Shown here piece by piece: positions 1 through 6,125 of a DNA stretch of 10,634 nucleotides. Source of the stretch: an uncultured Chromatiaceae bacterium (GTDB lineage Bacteria > Pseudomonadota > Gammaproteobacteria > Enterobacterales > Alteromonadaceae); assembly GCA_946482325.1 (NCBI GenBank), contig CAMLRA010000143.1:1-10634 (forward strand), given 5' to 3'. The notes below the pieces were generated by a model that worked only from the letters and a program-made list of their open reading frames with translations, did not search any database and was not told the DNA's origin. The stretch's first letter is position 1; every line of letters starts with the position of its first letter. The translations under genes were made by a program, and so were the position numbers.

Positions 1-19
1 ACCACCGGGAGTGGTTTTT
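1..19 (+). terminator. Intrinsic terminator of a gene left of the window
   Basis: ACCAC (1-5) pairs with GTGGT (11-15) around a CGGGA loop and is followed by a run of T (15-19). This has the form of a rho-independent terminator for a plus-strand gene ending before the window. The left arm is cut by the window edge, so the stem could be longer. Confidence 0.55.
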
Positions 20-70
20 AACAACGCAAAGCGTTGGCCTGAAAGGAGAGCGCCATGGATGGCAGCGAAT

Positions 71-95
71 AAAAAACCGCCTTCCGGCGGTTTTT
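71..95 (-). terminator. Bidirectional intrinsic terminator after the YebC-family gene
   Basis: CCGCC (77-81) and GGCGG (86-90) form a stem around TTCC. The stem is flanked by six A on the left and five T on the right, which extend it with A-T pairs. Read on the minus strand it is a G/C stem plus a T run 18 bases after the stop codon of the YebC-family gene (113-115). Read on the plus strand it can also stop transcription arriving from the left. Confidence 0.85.
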
Positions 96-112
96 CAGAG
101 ACTGTGCGAGGC

Positions 113-823
113 TTATTCGCCAAGACCAACATACACATGTTGGACGTCGTCGTCATCTTCGATGGCTTCGAGGAAGTGTTCAACTTCGGCCAGCGCTTCG
201 GCTGACAGCGATGACATGCTGAGCGGGTTGTTTGGTTTATAAATCAGCTTGGCAGCTGACACGGTAAAACCAAATTCCGGCAGCGCTTTGGCCACCAGGT
301 CAAGATCAGTCATTTCAGTGTAAAACACTGCATCACCGTCTTCACCCGGCTCGAAATCCTGTGCGCCTGCTTCAATGGCGGCCATTTCAATGTCGGCATC
401 TGCGTTGGCAGGTGAGGCGTCAATCTGACCTAAGCGTTTGAAATCCCAAGACACTGAGCCTGAAGAACCGAGCTGACCTTTGCGGAATAAAATGCGCATA
501 CTTTGCGCTGAGCGGTTTTTGTTGTCAGTCAGACATTCCACAATCACCGGCACCTGATGCGGCGCGAAGCCTTCATAAACCACGTGTTCGTAGTTCACCG
601 GGCCGTCCAGTAAACCTGCGCCTTTTTTGATCGCGCGTTCCAGCGTCTCTTTTGGCATCGAGGCTTTGCGTGAGGCTTCAATGGCCATGCGCAGTTTGGC
701 GTTCATTGCCGGATCTGCACCATTGCGCGCAGCGACCATGACTTCTTTGGCCAGTTTGGTAAAAAGTTTGCCTTTTGCCGCTGCGGCATCAGCTTTGTGT
801 TTGGATTTCCATTGCGCGCCCAT
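113..823 (-). CDS. YebC/PmpR (TACO1) family protein
   Basis: The 236-residue length is normal for the family. The N-terminal segment has the family pattern: [10 protein letters not shown], then [19 protein letters not shown], then [28 protein letters not shown]. The middle has the YEGF...ECLTDNKNR...SSGSVSWDF signature. The C-terminus has the acidic [11 protein letters not shown] ending. The MGxxW start recalls the YeeN-like branch rather than the MAGHSKW start of YebC proper, so it may be a second paralog. Family members were long called transcriptional regulators. The mitochondrial relative TACO1 and recent bacterial work point to a role on the ribosome in relieving translation stalls. The start follows a weak GAGAG ribosome site, a good minus-strand promoter lies upstream, and a terminator lies downstream, so it looks monocistronic. 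Confidence 0.9.
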   Translation of the reverse strand: MGAQWKSKHKADAAAAKGKLFTKLAKEVMVAARNGADPAMNAKLRMAIEASRKASMPKETLERAIKKGAGLLDGPVNYEHVVYEGFAPHQVPVIVECLTDNKNRSAQSMRILFRKGQLGSSGSVSWDFKRLGQIDASPANADADIEMAAIEAGAQDFEPGEDGDAVFYTEMTDLDLVAKALPEFGFTVSAAKLIYKPNNPLSMSSLSAEALAEVEHFLEAIEDDDDVQHVYVGLGE

Positions 824-865
824 GGCTGCTCTCTCACTTTAATTAACATCGGAAAAAACCGCCGT

Positions 866-894
866 AGTCTAGCCAATCCGCCCCTTTGAGGCAA
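866..894 (-). promoter_or_regulatory. Predicted sigma-70 promoter of the YebC-family gene
   Basis: On the minus strand there is TTGCCT (889-894), a spacer of exactly 17 bases, then TAGACT (866-871). This places a start site about 35 bases upstream of the ATG at 823. Both hexamers match the consensus at four of six positions and the spacing is optimal. This is read from sequence only. Confidence 0.5.
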
Positions 895-909
895 CAGAGC
901 AAACAACTG

Positions 910-918
910 TGCTAAACT
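910..918 (+). promoter_or_regulatory. Possible extended -10 promoter of the cytochrome b562-like gene
   Basis: TGCTAAACT matches the extended -10 form TGnTAnnnT, 28 bases before the ATG at 946. No -35 at good spacing is visible: the nearest, TTGAGG at 886-891, is 21 bases away. The gene has a ribosome site GGAG at 934-937. It is divergent from the YebC-family gene, so some promoter must lie in this interval. Confidence 0.35.
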
Positions 919-945
919 GGCGCACCATTTTTCGGAGTAGTAGTT

Positions 946-1383
946 ATGAAAGGGCTGCAGTTCTATTCTTGTACCTTGTTATTCCTCAGCGGGCTTTTAA
1001 TGCAACCGGCAGCGGTATTTGCCGAAGAGCCGGTGACAGCTACAGTCGCGCCGACCACCGATGTCGAAGCAACGATGAAGCAGATGGGGCTGAATTTTAA
1101 GCAGGCGATGCAGGCGACTGATGTGCCAGGCATGCAAATTAAAGTACAGACGCTGCTGGATTTAACCGCCTCGGTTCAGGCTTATCAGTTTACGCCGGAA
1201 AAACAGCAGGTGTTTCAGCAAGGGCTGGATAAAGTTGCGGCGCAACTGGTATTAGTGCAGGGCGCATTGGCTGAACAGAACCTCGACAAAGCCAAACAAC
1301 TGCTGAGTGAAGTTGATGCGCTGAAAAAGCAATATCACAAAGAAAGAAGCCCGTCATTCTGGCAGTTAATTTTTGGCGGCTGA
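946..1383 (+). CDS. cybC: Cytochrome b562-like periplasmic haem protein
   Basis: The 145-residue precursor has a signal peptide (hydrophobic residues 10-19, cleavage likely after AVFA at 26). The mature part is predicted all-helical, as in the four-helix cytochrome b562. Two features identify the family. An early MKQMGLNFKQ places Met44 where the axial methionine of E. coli cytochrome b562 sits (NMETLNDNLK). A final helix ending LKKQYHKER places His131 where the axial histidine sits (RNAYHQKYR). There is no CxxCH, so haem would be bound non-covalently as b-type. The function would be periplasmic electron transfer with unknown partners. Unlike the E. coli protein, which ends just after the histidine motif, this one continues with SPSFWQLIFGG, a short hydrophobic tail. 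The gene has its own ribosome site (GGAG, 8 bases before ATG) and appears to be a single-gene unit. Confidence 0.72.
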   Translation: MKGLQFYSCTLLFLSGLLMQPAAVFAEEPVTATVAPTTDVEATMKQMGLNFKQAMQATDVPGMQIKVQTLLDLTASVQAYQFTPEKQQVFQQGLDKVAAQLVLVQGALAEQNLDKAKQLLSEVDALKKQYHKERSPSFWQLIFGG

Positions 1384-1457
1384 TTTTTATTTCAGTTTAA
1401 ATTTTATTTATTTCAATACGTTAATTTAATTCATCAACGAATTTAGCAACCTTAATT

Positions 1458-1493
1458 AACCTTAAGGTTGCTTTAAGTTTCTCCCTCCAGAAT
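1458..1493 (+). promoter_or_regulatory. PmrA/QseB-type box and promoter, site 1 (before the five-gene operon)
   Basis: AACCTTAAGGTTGCTTTAAG (1458-1477) contains CTTAAG (1461-1466), five bases, then TTTAAG (1472-1477). This is the direct-repeat form YTTAAK-N5-YTTAAK known for PmrA-type regulators. Ten bases further is a -10-like CAGAAT (1488-1493), which would start transcription near 1500, before the ATG at 1529. A third half-site, CTTAAT (1451-1456), lies one helical turn upstream. The segment is also an inverted repeat: GCAACCTTAA (1446-1455) pairs with TTAAGGTTGC (1462-1471). A near-identical copy lies at 10055-10090. That the regulator encoded at 6126 binds it is inferred. Confidence 0.65.
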
Positions 1494-1528
1494 CAGCATC
1501 ATCAAAGAAGACCTGTGGAGAGGTTGAA

Positions 1529-2251
1529 ATGACTGCTGCTGTAACGCTGTCCCCGGTTGAATATCTGCCACCTCTGGCCTTTAAAGAGAGCCAGTCTGCC
1601 TGCACCGGATCATCCCAGGCCCAGCTGTTGTGGTGCGACCGCAACCACGTTTGTCGTGACAGTCTGGAGCAATTTATTGCCGGCGGCTTTGCAGCTGCTT
1701 ACGACGCCCGCATCAGCCAATTCATGCCGCACCTCCTGGCGGTGACTTTGCATGGTCAATGCCAGGCTGTACTGGGTATCCGCAGCGGTCTGGCGCCCCG
1801 TCTGTTTGTCGAACAATACCTCGATGCCGACATCTGCACAGTGCTCGCCAGCGCCGGTATTCAGACACAACGGGCGCAGGTTGCTGAGATTGGCAATCTG
1901 TACGCCAGTGGTCGCCAACAAACCTTATTACTGTTTATCGCCATGGCCGTGGCGCTGTATCAGCAGGGCTATCGTCATCTGGTGTGCTGCGCTACACCCA
2001 CAGTGATGTCGATGTTAAGCCGCCATGGTCTGCAGTTAAATGTGCTGGCCGAGGGCGACCCAAGCCGGTTAGGTGATGCTGCCGCTGATTGGGGCAGTTA
2101 TTACCAGCGTCATCCGCAAGTGTGCCAGTTGGATTTAACTGCGGCTTATCAGCTGATTATGGCCAAGCCTCAGTTACAGCAAATGCTCAGTGGTTTTCTG
2201 CCTTTATTGCAAAGCGCAGGCGCCAGTTTGTCTGAACAAGCCGGTCATTAA
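1529..2251 (+). CDS. Thermostable hemolysin family protein (GNAT-like fold), first gene of operon
   Basis: The 240 residues show the pattern of the family named after Vibrio thermostable (delta) hemolysin: YDARISQFMPHLL (58-70), FVEQYLD (93-99), AEIGNLYASGR (119-129) and WGSYYQRHP (188-196). The family resembles GNAT and autoinducer-synthase-like acyltransferases. The EIGNLYASGR strand-loop followed by a helix is where such enzymes hold the acyl-CoA or acyl-ACP pantetheine. No signal peptide or clear membrane segment is seen, so a cytoplasmic enzyme is more likely than a secreted toxin. The start is set by GGAGAGG (1517-1523) just upstream. The next gene begins 11 bases after the stop, and the context of ligase, oxidase and reductase supports a biosynthetic acyl-transfer role. 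The substrate is unknown. Confidence 0.8.
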   Translation: MTAAVTLSPVEYLPPLAFKESQSACTGSSQAQLLWCDRNHVCRDSLEQFIAGGFAAAYDARISQFMPHLLAVTLHGQCQAVLGIRSGLAPRLFVEQYLDADICTVLASAGIQTQRAQVAEIGNLYASGRQQTLLLFIAMAVALYQQGYRHLVCCATPTVMSMLSRHGLQLNVLAEGDPSRLGDAAADWGSYYQRHPQVCQLDLTAAYQLIMAKPQLQQMLSGFLPLLQSAGASLSEQAGH

Positions 2252-2262
2252 GGGGAAGTCAA

Positions 2263-3747
2263 ATGAAGTTAAATATTCCCTCAAGCGCACGTCTGACTGA
2301 TTTAGTCAGTGGGCAAACTCTGGACCAGGCAGCGATAGTCGCCGGTTTGACAGAATGGCAACAGCTGTTGCGTGACCTGTCAGCCCGCCGTCTAGTGTTA
2401 TGGGCTGATACGGGTCTTGACTGGGTGCTGTTAGACCTGGCTTGCCTTAATAGCCAACAGTTATTGGTGCCGCTGCCGCTGTTTGCCAGTCAGGGTCAGT
2501 TAACGCATGTGTTAAGCGCTGTGGGGCCGGAGTTTTTGTTGTCGGACCGCGAAGTGCCGGCAGATTGGGCACAGCAGCTGGGGCTTACGATACGTGGCCG
2601 TTGTCGTAGTTTTTATCTGTACCAGACCCCTGCGGCATTGCAGCAACAAGCGCTGCCAGTGCCAGCCGGCACGCAAAAAATTACATTTACCTCAGGGTCA
2701 ACCGGTCAGCCCAAAGGCGTGTGTTTGTCGGCGCAAACCCAGTTGGATACTGCACAAAGTCTGGTCACGCGTATTGCACCCAAATTACAGGCGCATAGCC
2801 AACCGCGGCATTTATGCCTGCTGCCACTATCTTTGCTGCTGGAAAATATCGCCGGTGTTTATGCGCCGTTATTGGCTGGTGGCGAAGTGCTGCTGATGCC
2901 TGATGCCGGCCGCGGTTTTGCAGGCAGCAGTCTGATTAGCCCGCAGCAGTTACTCGGTCTTATCAGCCAGACTCAACCCAATAGCCTCATTCTGGTACCG
3001 GAATTGCTGCAATTGTTAGTACAGGCGGCGTTAAAAGGCTGGGCTGTGCCGGCCAGTCTGCAGTTTATTGCGGTCGGCGGCGCCAAAGTGGCGGTGGATA
3101 CCTTGCGTCAGGCAGCAGCGCTGAAATTGCCTGTTTATCAAGGGTATGGCTTAAGTGAATGTGGCTCAGTGGTCGCGCTTTGCAGTGTCGATGCCGCAAA
3201 AGCCACAGATGCTGAACTCCAGAGCGCTGGCAAACCGCTGCCACATTTGACCGTGCGGATTGAACAAGGCGAAATTCAGGTGAAAACGCCGTTCCTCGGA
3301 TACATGGGGCAAAGCGCTCCAGAGCAAAACGAGTGGGTCGCCACCGGCGATTTAGGCCAGTGGACTGACGATGGCAATTTACAAATTTTGGGCCGGCGCA
3401 ACAACTTATTGATTTCAAGTTTTGGCCGCAATATTTCACCGGAATGGGTCGAAAGCGAGCTGACTAAAACCGGTCTGGTGCAACAGGCCGTGTTGTGTGG
3501 CGATGCCAAACCTTATTGTGTGGCCGTGCTGTACGCTGCGCCAATGGTCAGCGATGCCCAGCTCAACGATTATATCGACTGGGTCAATCAGCAATTGCCG
3601 GATTATGCGCGGGTGGCGCGTTATTACCGCCTGACAGCGCCTTTGTCACAGGCAGAAGGCACTTTAACCAGCAATGGCCGGCCACGACGCGCCGCCATTG
3701 TGCAGCAATATCAACAGCAAATTGCCGCTTTGTATCCGGCTGGCTGA
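2263..3747 (+). CDS. AMP-dependent synthetase/ligase (ANL superfamily)
   Basis: This protein should activate a carboxylic acid as its acyl-adenylate and pass it to CoA or a carrier. At 494 residues it is near the short end of the family. The ANL motifs are visible in order: P-loop TFTSGSTGQPKG (141-152), YQGYGLSE (292-299), TGDLG with ribose-binding Asp363, hinge region LGRRNN (376-381), and GRNISPEWVE (388-397). The C-terminal A10 motif reads LTSNGRPRR (468-476). Most ANL enzymes have Gly-Lys here, with the lysine catalysing adenylation; this one has Gly-Arg473. That may be a subfamily trait, but it bears on whether the usual two-step reaction operates. The residue 180-200 region (LCLLPLSLLLENIAGVY) is hydrophobic, as in fatty-acid-type ligases. 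AGGGGA (2251-2256) is the ribosome site and overlaps the previous stop. It is in one operon with its neighbours. Confidence 0.9.
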   Translation: MKLNIPSSARLTDLVSGQTLDQAAIVAGLTEWQQLLRDLSARRLVLWADTGLDWVLLDLACLNSQQLLVPLPLFASQGQLTHVLSAVGPEFLLSDREVPADWAQQLGLTIRGRCRSFYLYQTPAALQQQALPVPAGTQKITFTSGSTGQPKGVCLSAQTQLDTAQSLVTRIAPKLQAHSQPRHLCLLPLSLLLENIAGVYAPLLAGGEVLLMPDAGRGFAGSSLISPQQLLGLISQTQPNSLILVPELLQLLVQAALKGWAVPASLQFIAVGGAKVAVDTLRQAAALKLPVYQGYGLSECGSVVALCSVDAAKATDAELQSAGKPLPHLTVRIEQGEIQVKTPFLGYMGQSAPEQNEWVATGDLGQWTDDGNLQILGRRNNLLISSFGRNISPEWVESELTKTGLVQQAVLCGDAKPYCVAVLYAAPMVSDAQLNDYIDWVNQQLPDYARVARYYRLTAPLSQAEGTLTSNGRPRRAAIVQQYQQQIAALYPAG

Positions 3748-3794
3748 AACACTGAACCAAATTTTTGCGGACAACCGCTGTATCGGAGTGATTT

Positions 3795-4490
3795 ATGAGC
3801 TTTTATCAGACTTTATTACAAGCGACCGAACAAGACCGTCAGTATCTGCTGGGGGCGCCAATCATTGCCCGGTGTTTTCATGGCGACATTAGCCGCGACG
3901 ATTATGTGGCGTTTCTGACCCAGGCTTACCATCACGTCAAACACACAGTGCCGCTGCTGATGAGTGTTGGTGCTCTATTACCAGAATCCAAAGAATGGCT
4001 GCGCGAAGCCGTGGCGGAATATATCGAAGAAGAATTAGGTCACCAGGAGTGGATCTTAAACGACATCAAACGCACCGGCTATGACAAAGAAATGGCCCGT
4101 CGCAGCACGCCATCTTTTGCTACTGAGATGATGGTCGCTTATGCCTATGACACAGTGCGCCGCGTAAATCCGGTTGGCTTTTTTGGCATGGTGCTGGTGC
4201 TGGAAGGGACGTCGACGGCGTTGGCAGAAAACGCCGCTGAAACTATCGCGACCAAGCTGCAGCTGCCGAAGTCAGCCTTCAGTTATCTGACATCGCACGG
4301 AGCCCTGGACCAGGATCACATTAAATTTTATGAGAATCTGATGGATAAAATCGACGACCCGGCCGATCAGGCGGTGATTGTCCATGCGGCGAAGCGTTTC
4401 TATCGCTTGTATGGCGATATTTTCCGCACTCTGACGCCAGAGCATGGCATTGACAGGCTGGCCGTTGCCGCGACAGCGGAGGCCGTGTAA
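3795..4490 (+). CDS. Haem-oxygenase-like diiron enzyme (TenA/PqqC-like, 'iron-containing redox enzyme')
   Basis: The 231-residue all-helical protein of the TenA/PqqC/CADD/UndA fold shows a plausible metal-ligand set. This is EEELGH with Glu80 and His83, Glu137 in LVLEGT, and HGALDQDH with His168, Asp172 and His175. The spacing (E-x2-H, then E, then H-x3-D-x2-H) resembles haem-oxygenase-like diiron oxidases, which perform O2-dependent oxidation, desaturation or decarboxylation. It differs from the cysteine-dependent thiaminase TenA. The ligand roles are my alignment by eye. GGAG (3785-3788) lies six bases before the ATG. The 47-base gap to the ligase holds only a small stem (GCGG/CCGC, 3767-3778) with no T run after it. 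The stop overlaps the next start (TAATG). Its neighbours suggest it acts on an activated acid or acyl conjugate. The product is unknown. Confidence 0.75.
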   Translation: MSFYQTLLQATEQDRQYLLGAPIIARCFHGDISRDDYVAFLTQAYHHVKHTVPLLMSVGALLPESKEWLREAVAEYIEEELGHQEWILNDIKRTGYDKEMARRSTPSFATEMMVAYAYDTVRRVNPVGFFGMVLVLEGTSTALAENAAETIATKLQLPKSAFSYLTSHGALDQDHIKFYENLMDKIDDPADQAVIVHAAKRFYRLYGDIFRTLTPEHGIDRLAVAATAEAV

Positions 4491-5293
4491 TGAATCTCAA
4501 GGGCAAAACGGTGTTACTGACCGGTGCCAGTGGCGGCATCGGTCAGGCGATAGCGCTGGAGCTCGCCGCCGCCGGAGCCCGTTTAGTGCTGGTGGCGCGC
4601 AACACCACGCGTCTTGCGGCACTGCAGGCGGAGCTCGTCGGCAAATACCCGGCCGACCATCAGACCTTTAGCGCAGATTTAACCGTGGAAGAGGACCGGC
4701 AGCATCTGCTGACTTTTGTCCGCGAACTACAAGGCATTGACGTGCTGATTAATAACGCCGGTATCAGCCAGTTTGGTCTGGTGGCGCAGCAGGATTACGC
4801 TGCCCAGCTTGGTACTAACCTGCTGATGCCAATGCTGCTGACGCAAACCTTGTTGCCGGAATTGCTGCGCAAAGCTCAAGCGTTGATTGTCAACGTCGGT
4901 TCAGCCTTTGGCAGCATCGGCTATCCGGGTTTTAGCGGCTACAGCGCCAGCAAATTTGGCCTGCGCGGTTTTACTGAAGCGCTGAAACGCGAGCTGTCGG
5001 ACACTGGGGTGCAAGTGTTGTACTTCGCGCCGCGTGCCACCGATACTGCCATCAACAGCGATGCGGTGGTCGCAATGAACCAGGAGCTGGGGAATCGAAG
5101 CGACAGCCCACAGTTGGTTGCAACTGAGCTGTTACAGCAAATTCAGCAAGAGCAGGCACGGCGATTTGTCGGCTGGCCTGAACAATTATTCGTCCGGGTG
5201 AATGCGATTTTCCCCGGTATCGTCGACAAAGCACTGGCCGCCAAGCTGGCCGTGATCCGTCGTTACGCCCAACTTTCTCATTCAGAGGCTTAA
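4490..5293 (+). CDS. Short-chain dehydrogenase/reductase
   Basis: This is a classical SDR of 267 residues with an N-terminal Rossmann fold. The cofactor loop is TGASGGIG (11-18), NNAG is at 88-91, and the catalytic set is Ser138, Tyr151 and Lys155 (YSASK). Arg37 in VARNTTR, after the second strand, suggests preference for NADP(H). The usual PG motif after the active site is replaced by PRATDTAINSD (181-191). The C-terminal third carries GWPEQLFVRVNAIFPGIVDKAL, an amphipathic stretch that could sit at the membrane. It should reduce a carbonyl or oxidise an alcohol made by the upstream enzymes. Its ATG overlaps the preceding TAA by one base, so translation is probably coupled. Confidence 0.9.
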   Translation: MNLKGKTVLLTGASGGIGQAIALELAAAGARLVLVARNTTRLAALQAELVGKYPADHQTFSADLTVEEDRQHLLTFVRELQGIDVLINNAGISQFGLVAQQDYAAQLGTNLLMPMLLTQTLLPELLRKAQALIVNVGSAFGSIGYPGFSGYSASKFGLRGFTEALKRELSDTGVQVLYFAPRATDTAINSDAVVAMNQELGNRSDSPQLVATELLQQIQQEQARRFVGWPEQLFVRVNAIFPGIVDKALAAKLAVIRRYAQLSHSEA

Positions 5294-5297
5294 TCCC

Positions 5298-5945
5298 ATG
5301 AAAATACAGATCAAATCTTTATTCGCTGCAGTGACGTTATTGCTAAGCTCGAGCGTATTGGCCGACGTGCTGGCAGATATCAAACCGCTGCAGGACCGCT
5401 GGGCTGAAGTGAACTATGCGCTGCCGGAAGATGACCGCGAAAAAGCGTTTGCGGAGTTACTGGCTGATGCCGACAAAGTAGTCAGTAGCAATCCGGATAA
5501 AGCTGAAGCGCTGATTTGGCGCGGGATTATCAAATCGAGCTATGCCAATGCCAAAGGCGGTTTAGGGGCTTTGTCGGTGGCTGAAGCTTCAAAAGCCGAT
5601 TTAGAGCAAGCTATCACGCTGGACCCAACCGCGCTGCAAGGCTCTGCTTACACGAGTCTTGGCGTACTGTATGCCAAAGTGCCAGGCTGGCCTATTGGTT
5701 TTGGTGACAACAAAAAAGCCAAAGAATTATTATTAAAAGCGCTGGAGCAAAACCCGCAAGGGATTGATCCAAACTACTTTTACGCCGATTATTTAGCAGG
5801 AAAACGCGACTGGGCACAGGCTTTGCGTTATCTTGAAATTGCCAAGGCCGCAGCGCCACGGCCGGGCCGCGAAAGTGCGGATGCCGGCCGGCAGCAAGAA
5901 ATTGCTAACTTGCTGGCTAAAGTACAGAAAAAGCTGAAAAAATAA
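5298..5945 (+). CDS. Periplasmic TPR-like protein, last gene of the biosynthetic operon
   Basis: The 215-residue protein has a signal peptide (residues 1-22, ending SSVLA before DVLAD). The rest is helix pairs in TPR style. ADKVVSSNPDKAEALIWRGIIKS begins the array, ADLEQAITLDP and SAYTSLGVLYAKVPGWPIGFGD follow, and KAKELLLKALEQNP then DWAQALRYLEIAKAAAP end it. The C-terminus is lysine-rich. It begins four bases after the SDR stop, with CAGAGG (5283-5288) as ribosome site, so it belongs to the operon although its neighbours are cytoplasmic. TPR proteins of this type bind peptides or assemble complexes. Here it might escort the pathway product or help an export step, which is inference. I do not recognise a named family member. 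Confidence 0.8.
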   Translation: MKIQIKSLFAAVTLLLSSSVLADVLADIKPLQDRWAEVNYALPEDDREKAFAELLADADKVVSSNPDKAEALIWRGIIKSSYANAKGGLGALSVAEASKADLEQAITLDPTALQGSAYTSLGVLYAKVPGWPIGFGDNKKAKELLLKALEQNPQGIDPNYFYADYLAGKRDWAQALRYLEIAKAAAPRPGRESADAGRQQEIANLLAKVQKKLKK

Positions 5946-5956
5946 TCGTCAGCCCT

Positions 5957-6116
5957 ATATACCCAAAATTATTGAAGATTCGGGTAGGCGACGAGTGAAC
6001 GACACTGGTGCGCCAGCCCGGCTCGGATCATAGTTGTCTATGTGACTGGGTCGGACTGGCGCTTCAGGCAGAGAGCGAAGTCAACAACCCCGAATCTTTA
6101 AGGATGACGGGTATAT
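5957..6116. repeat. ERIC-like (IRU) intergenic repeat element
   Basis: The element is 160 bp with inverted ends ATATACCC (5957-5964) and GGGTATAT (6109-6116). Inner arms AAGATTCGGG (5975-5984) and CCCGAATCTT (6089-6098) also pair. The centre folds as GCGCCAG (6010-6016) with CTGGCGC (6056-6062) and CATAG (6029-6033) with CTATG (6038-6042) around TTGT. Segments match the enterobacterial repetitive intergenic consensus as I recall it. The reverse strand runs TATACCCGTCAT at one end and AATTATTTTGGGTATA-like at the other, and TATGTGACTGGG lies in the centre. E. coli copies are about 127 bp, so this is a longer variant. It has no ORF and lies between the TPR gene and the response regulator, leaving only 11 bp and 9 bp of other sequence on its sides. 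Confidence 0.85.
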
Positions 6117-6125
6117 GGAGAACGG
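6117..6125 (+). promoter_or_regulatory. Ribosome binding site of the response regulator, abutting the repeat
   Basis: GGAG (6117-6120) follows the last base of the ERIC-like element directly and sits five bases before the ATG at 6126. The long hairpin of the repeat therefore ends at the Shine-Dalgarno site, which could affect translation or mRNA stability of the regulator. Confidence 0.7.

Noticed and set aside
55..72. Five-codon ORF (ATG at 55, stop at 70) after AAAGGAG
   Set aside because: It has a fair ribosome site, but such a short frame between two terminators has no support as a leader peptide, and no gene follows on the plus strand.
11..205. Plus-strand open frame of 64 codons across the left end
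   Set aside because: It runs through the terminator and antisense into the YebC-family gene, has no ribosome site and no recognisable product.
3767..3778. GCGG-ACAA-CCGC hairpin between the ligase and the diiron enzyme
   Set aside because: It is a four-pair stem with no T run after it on either strand, so it is not a terminator. The genes on both sides look co-transcribed.
5289..5294. CTTAAT before the TPR gene
   Set aside because: It is a single half-site overlapping the SDR stop codon, inside an operon gap of four bases.
6097..6102. TTTAAG just upstream of the response regulator as an autoregulatory site
   Set aside because: It is a single half-site within the ERIC-like inner arm. The position five bases upstream holds AACCCC, so no paired box exists.
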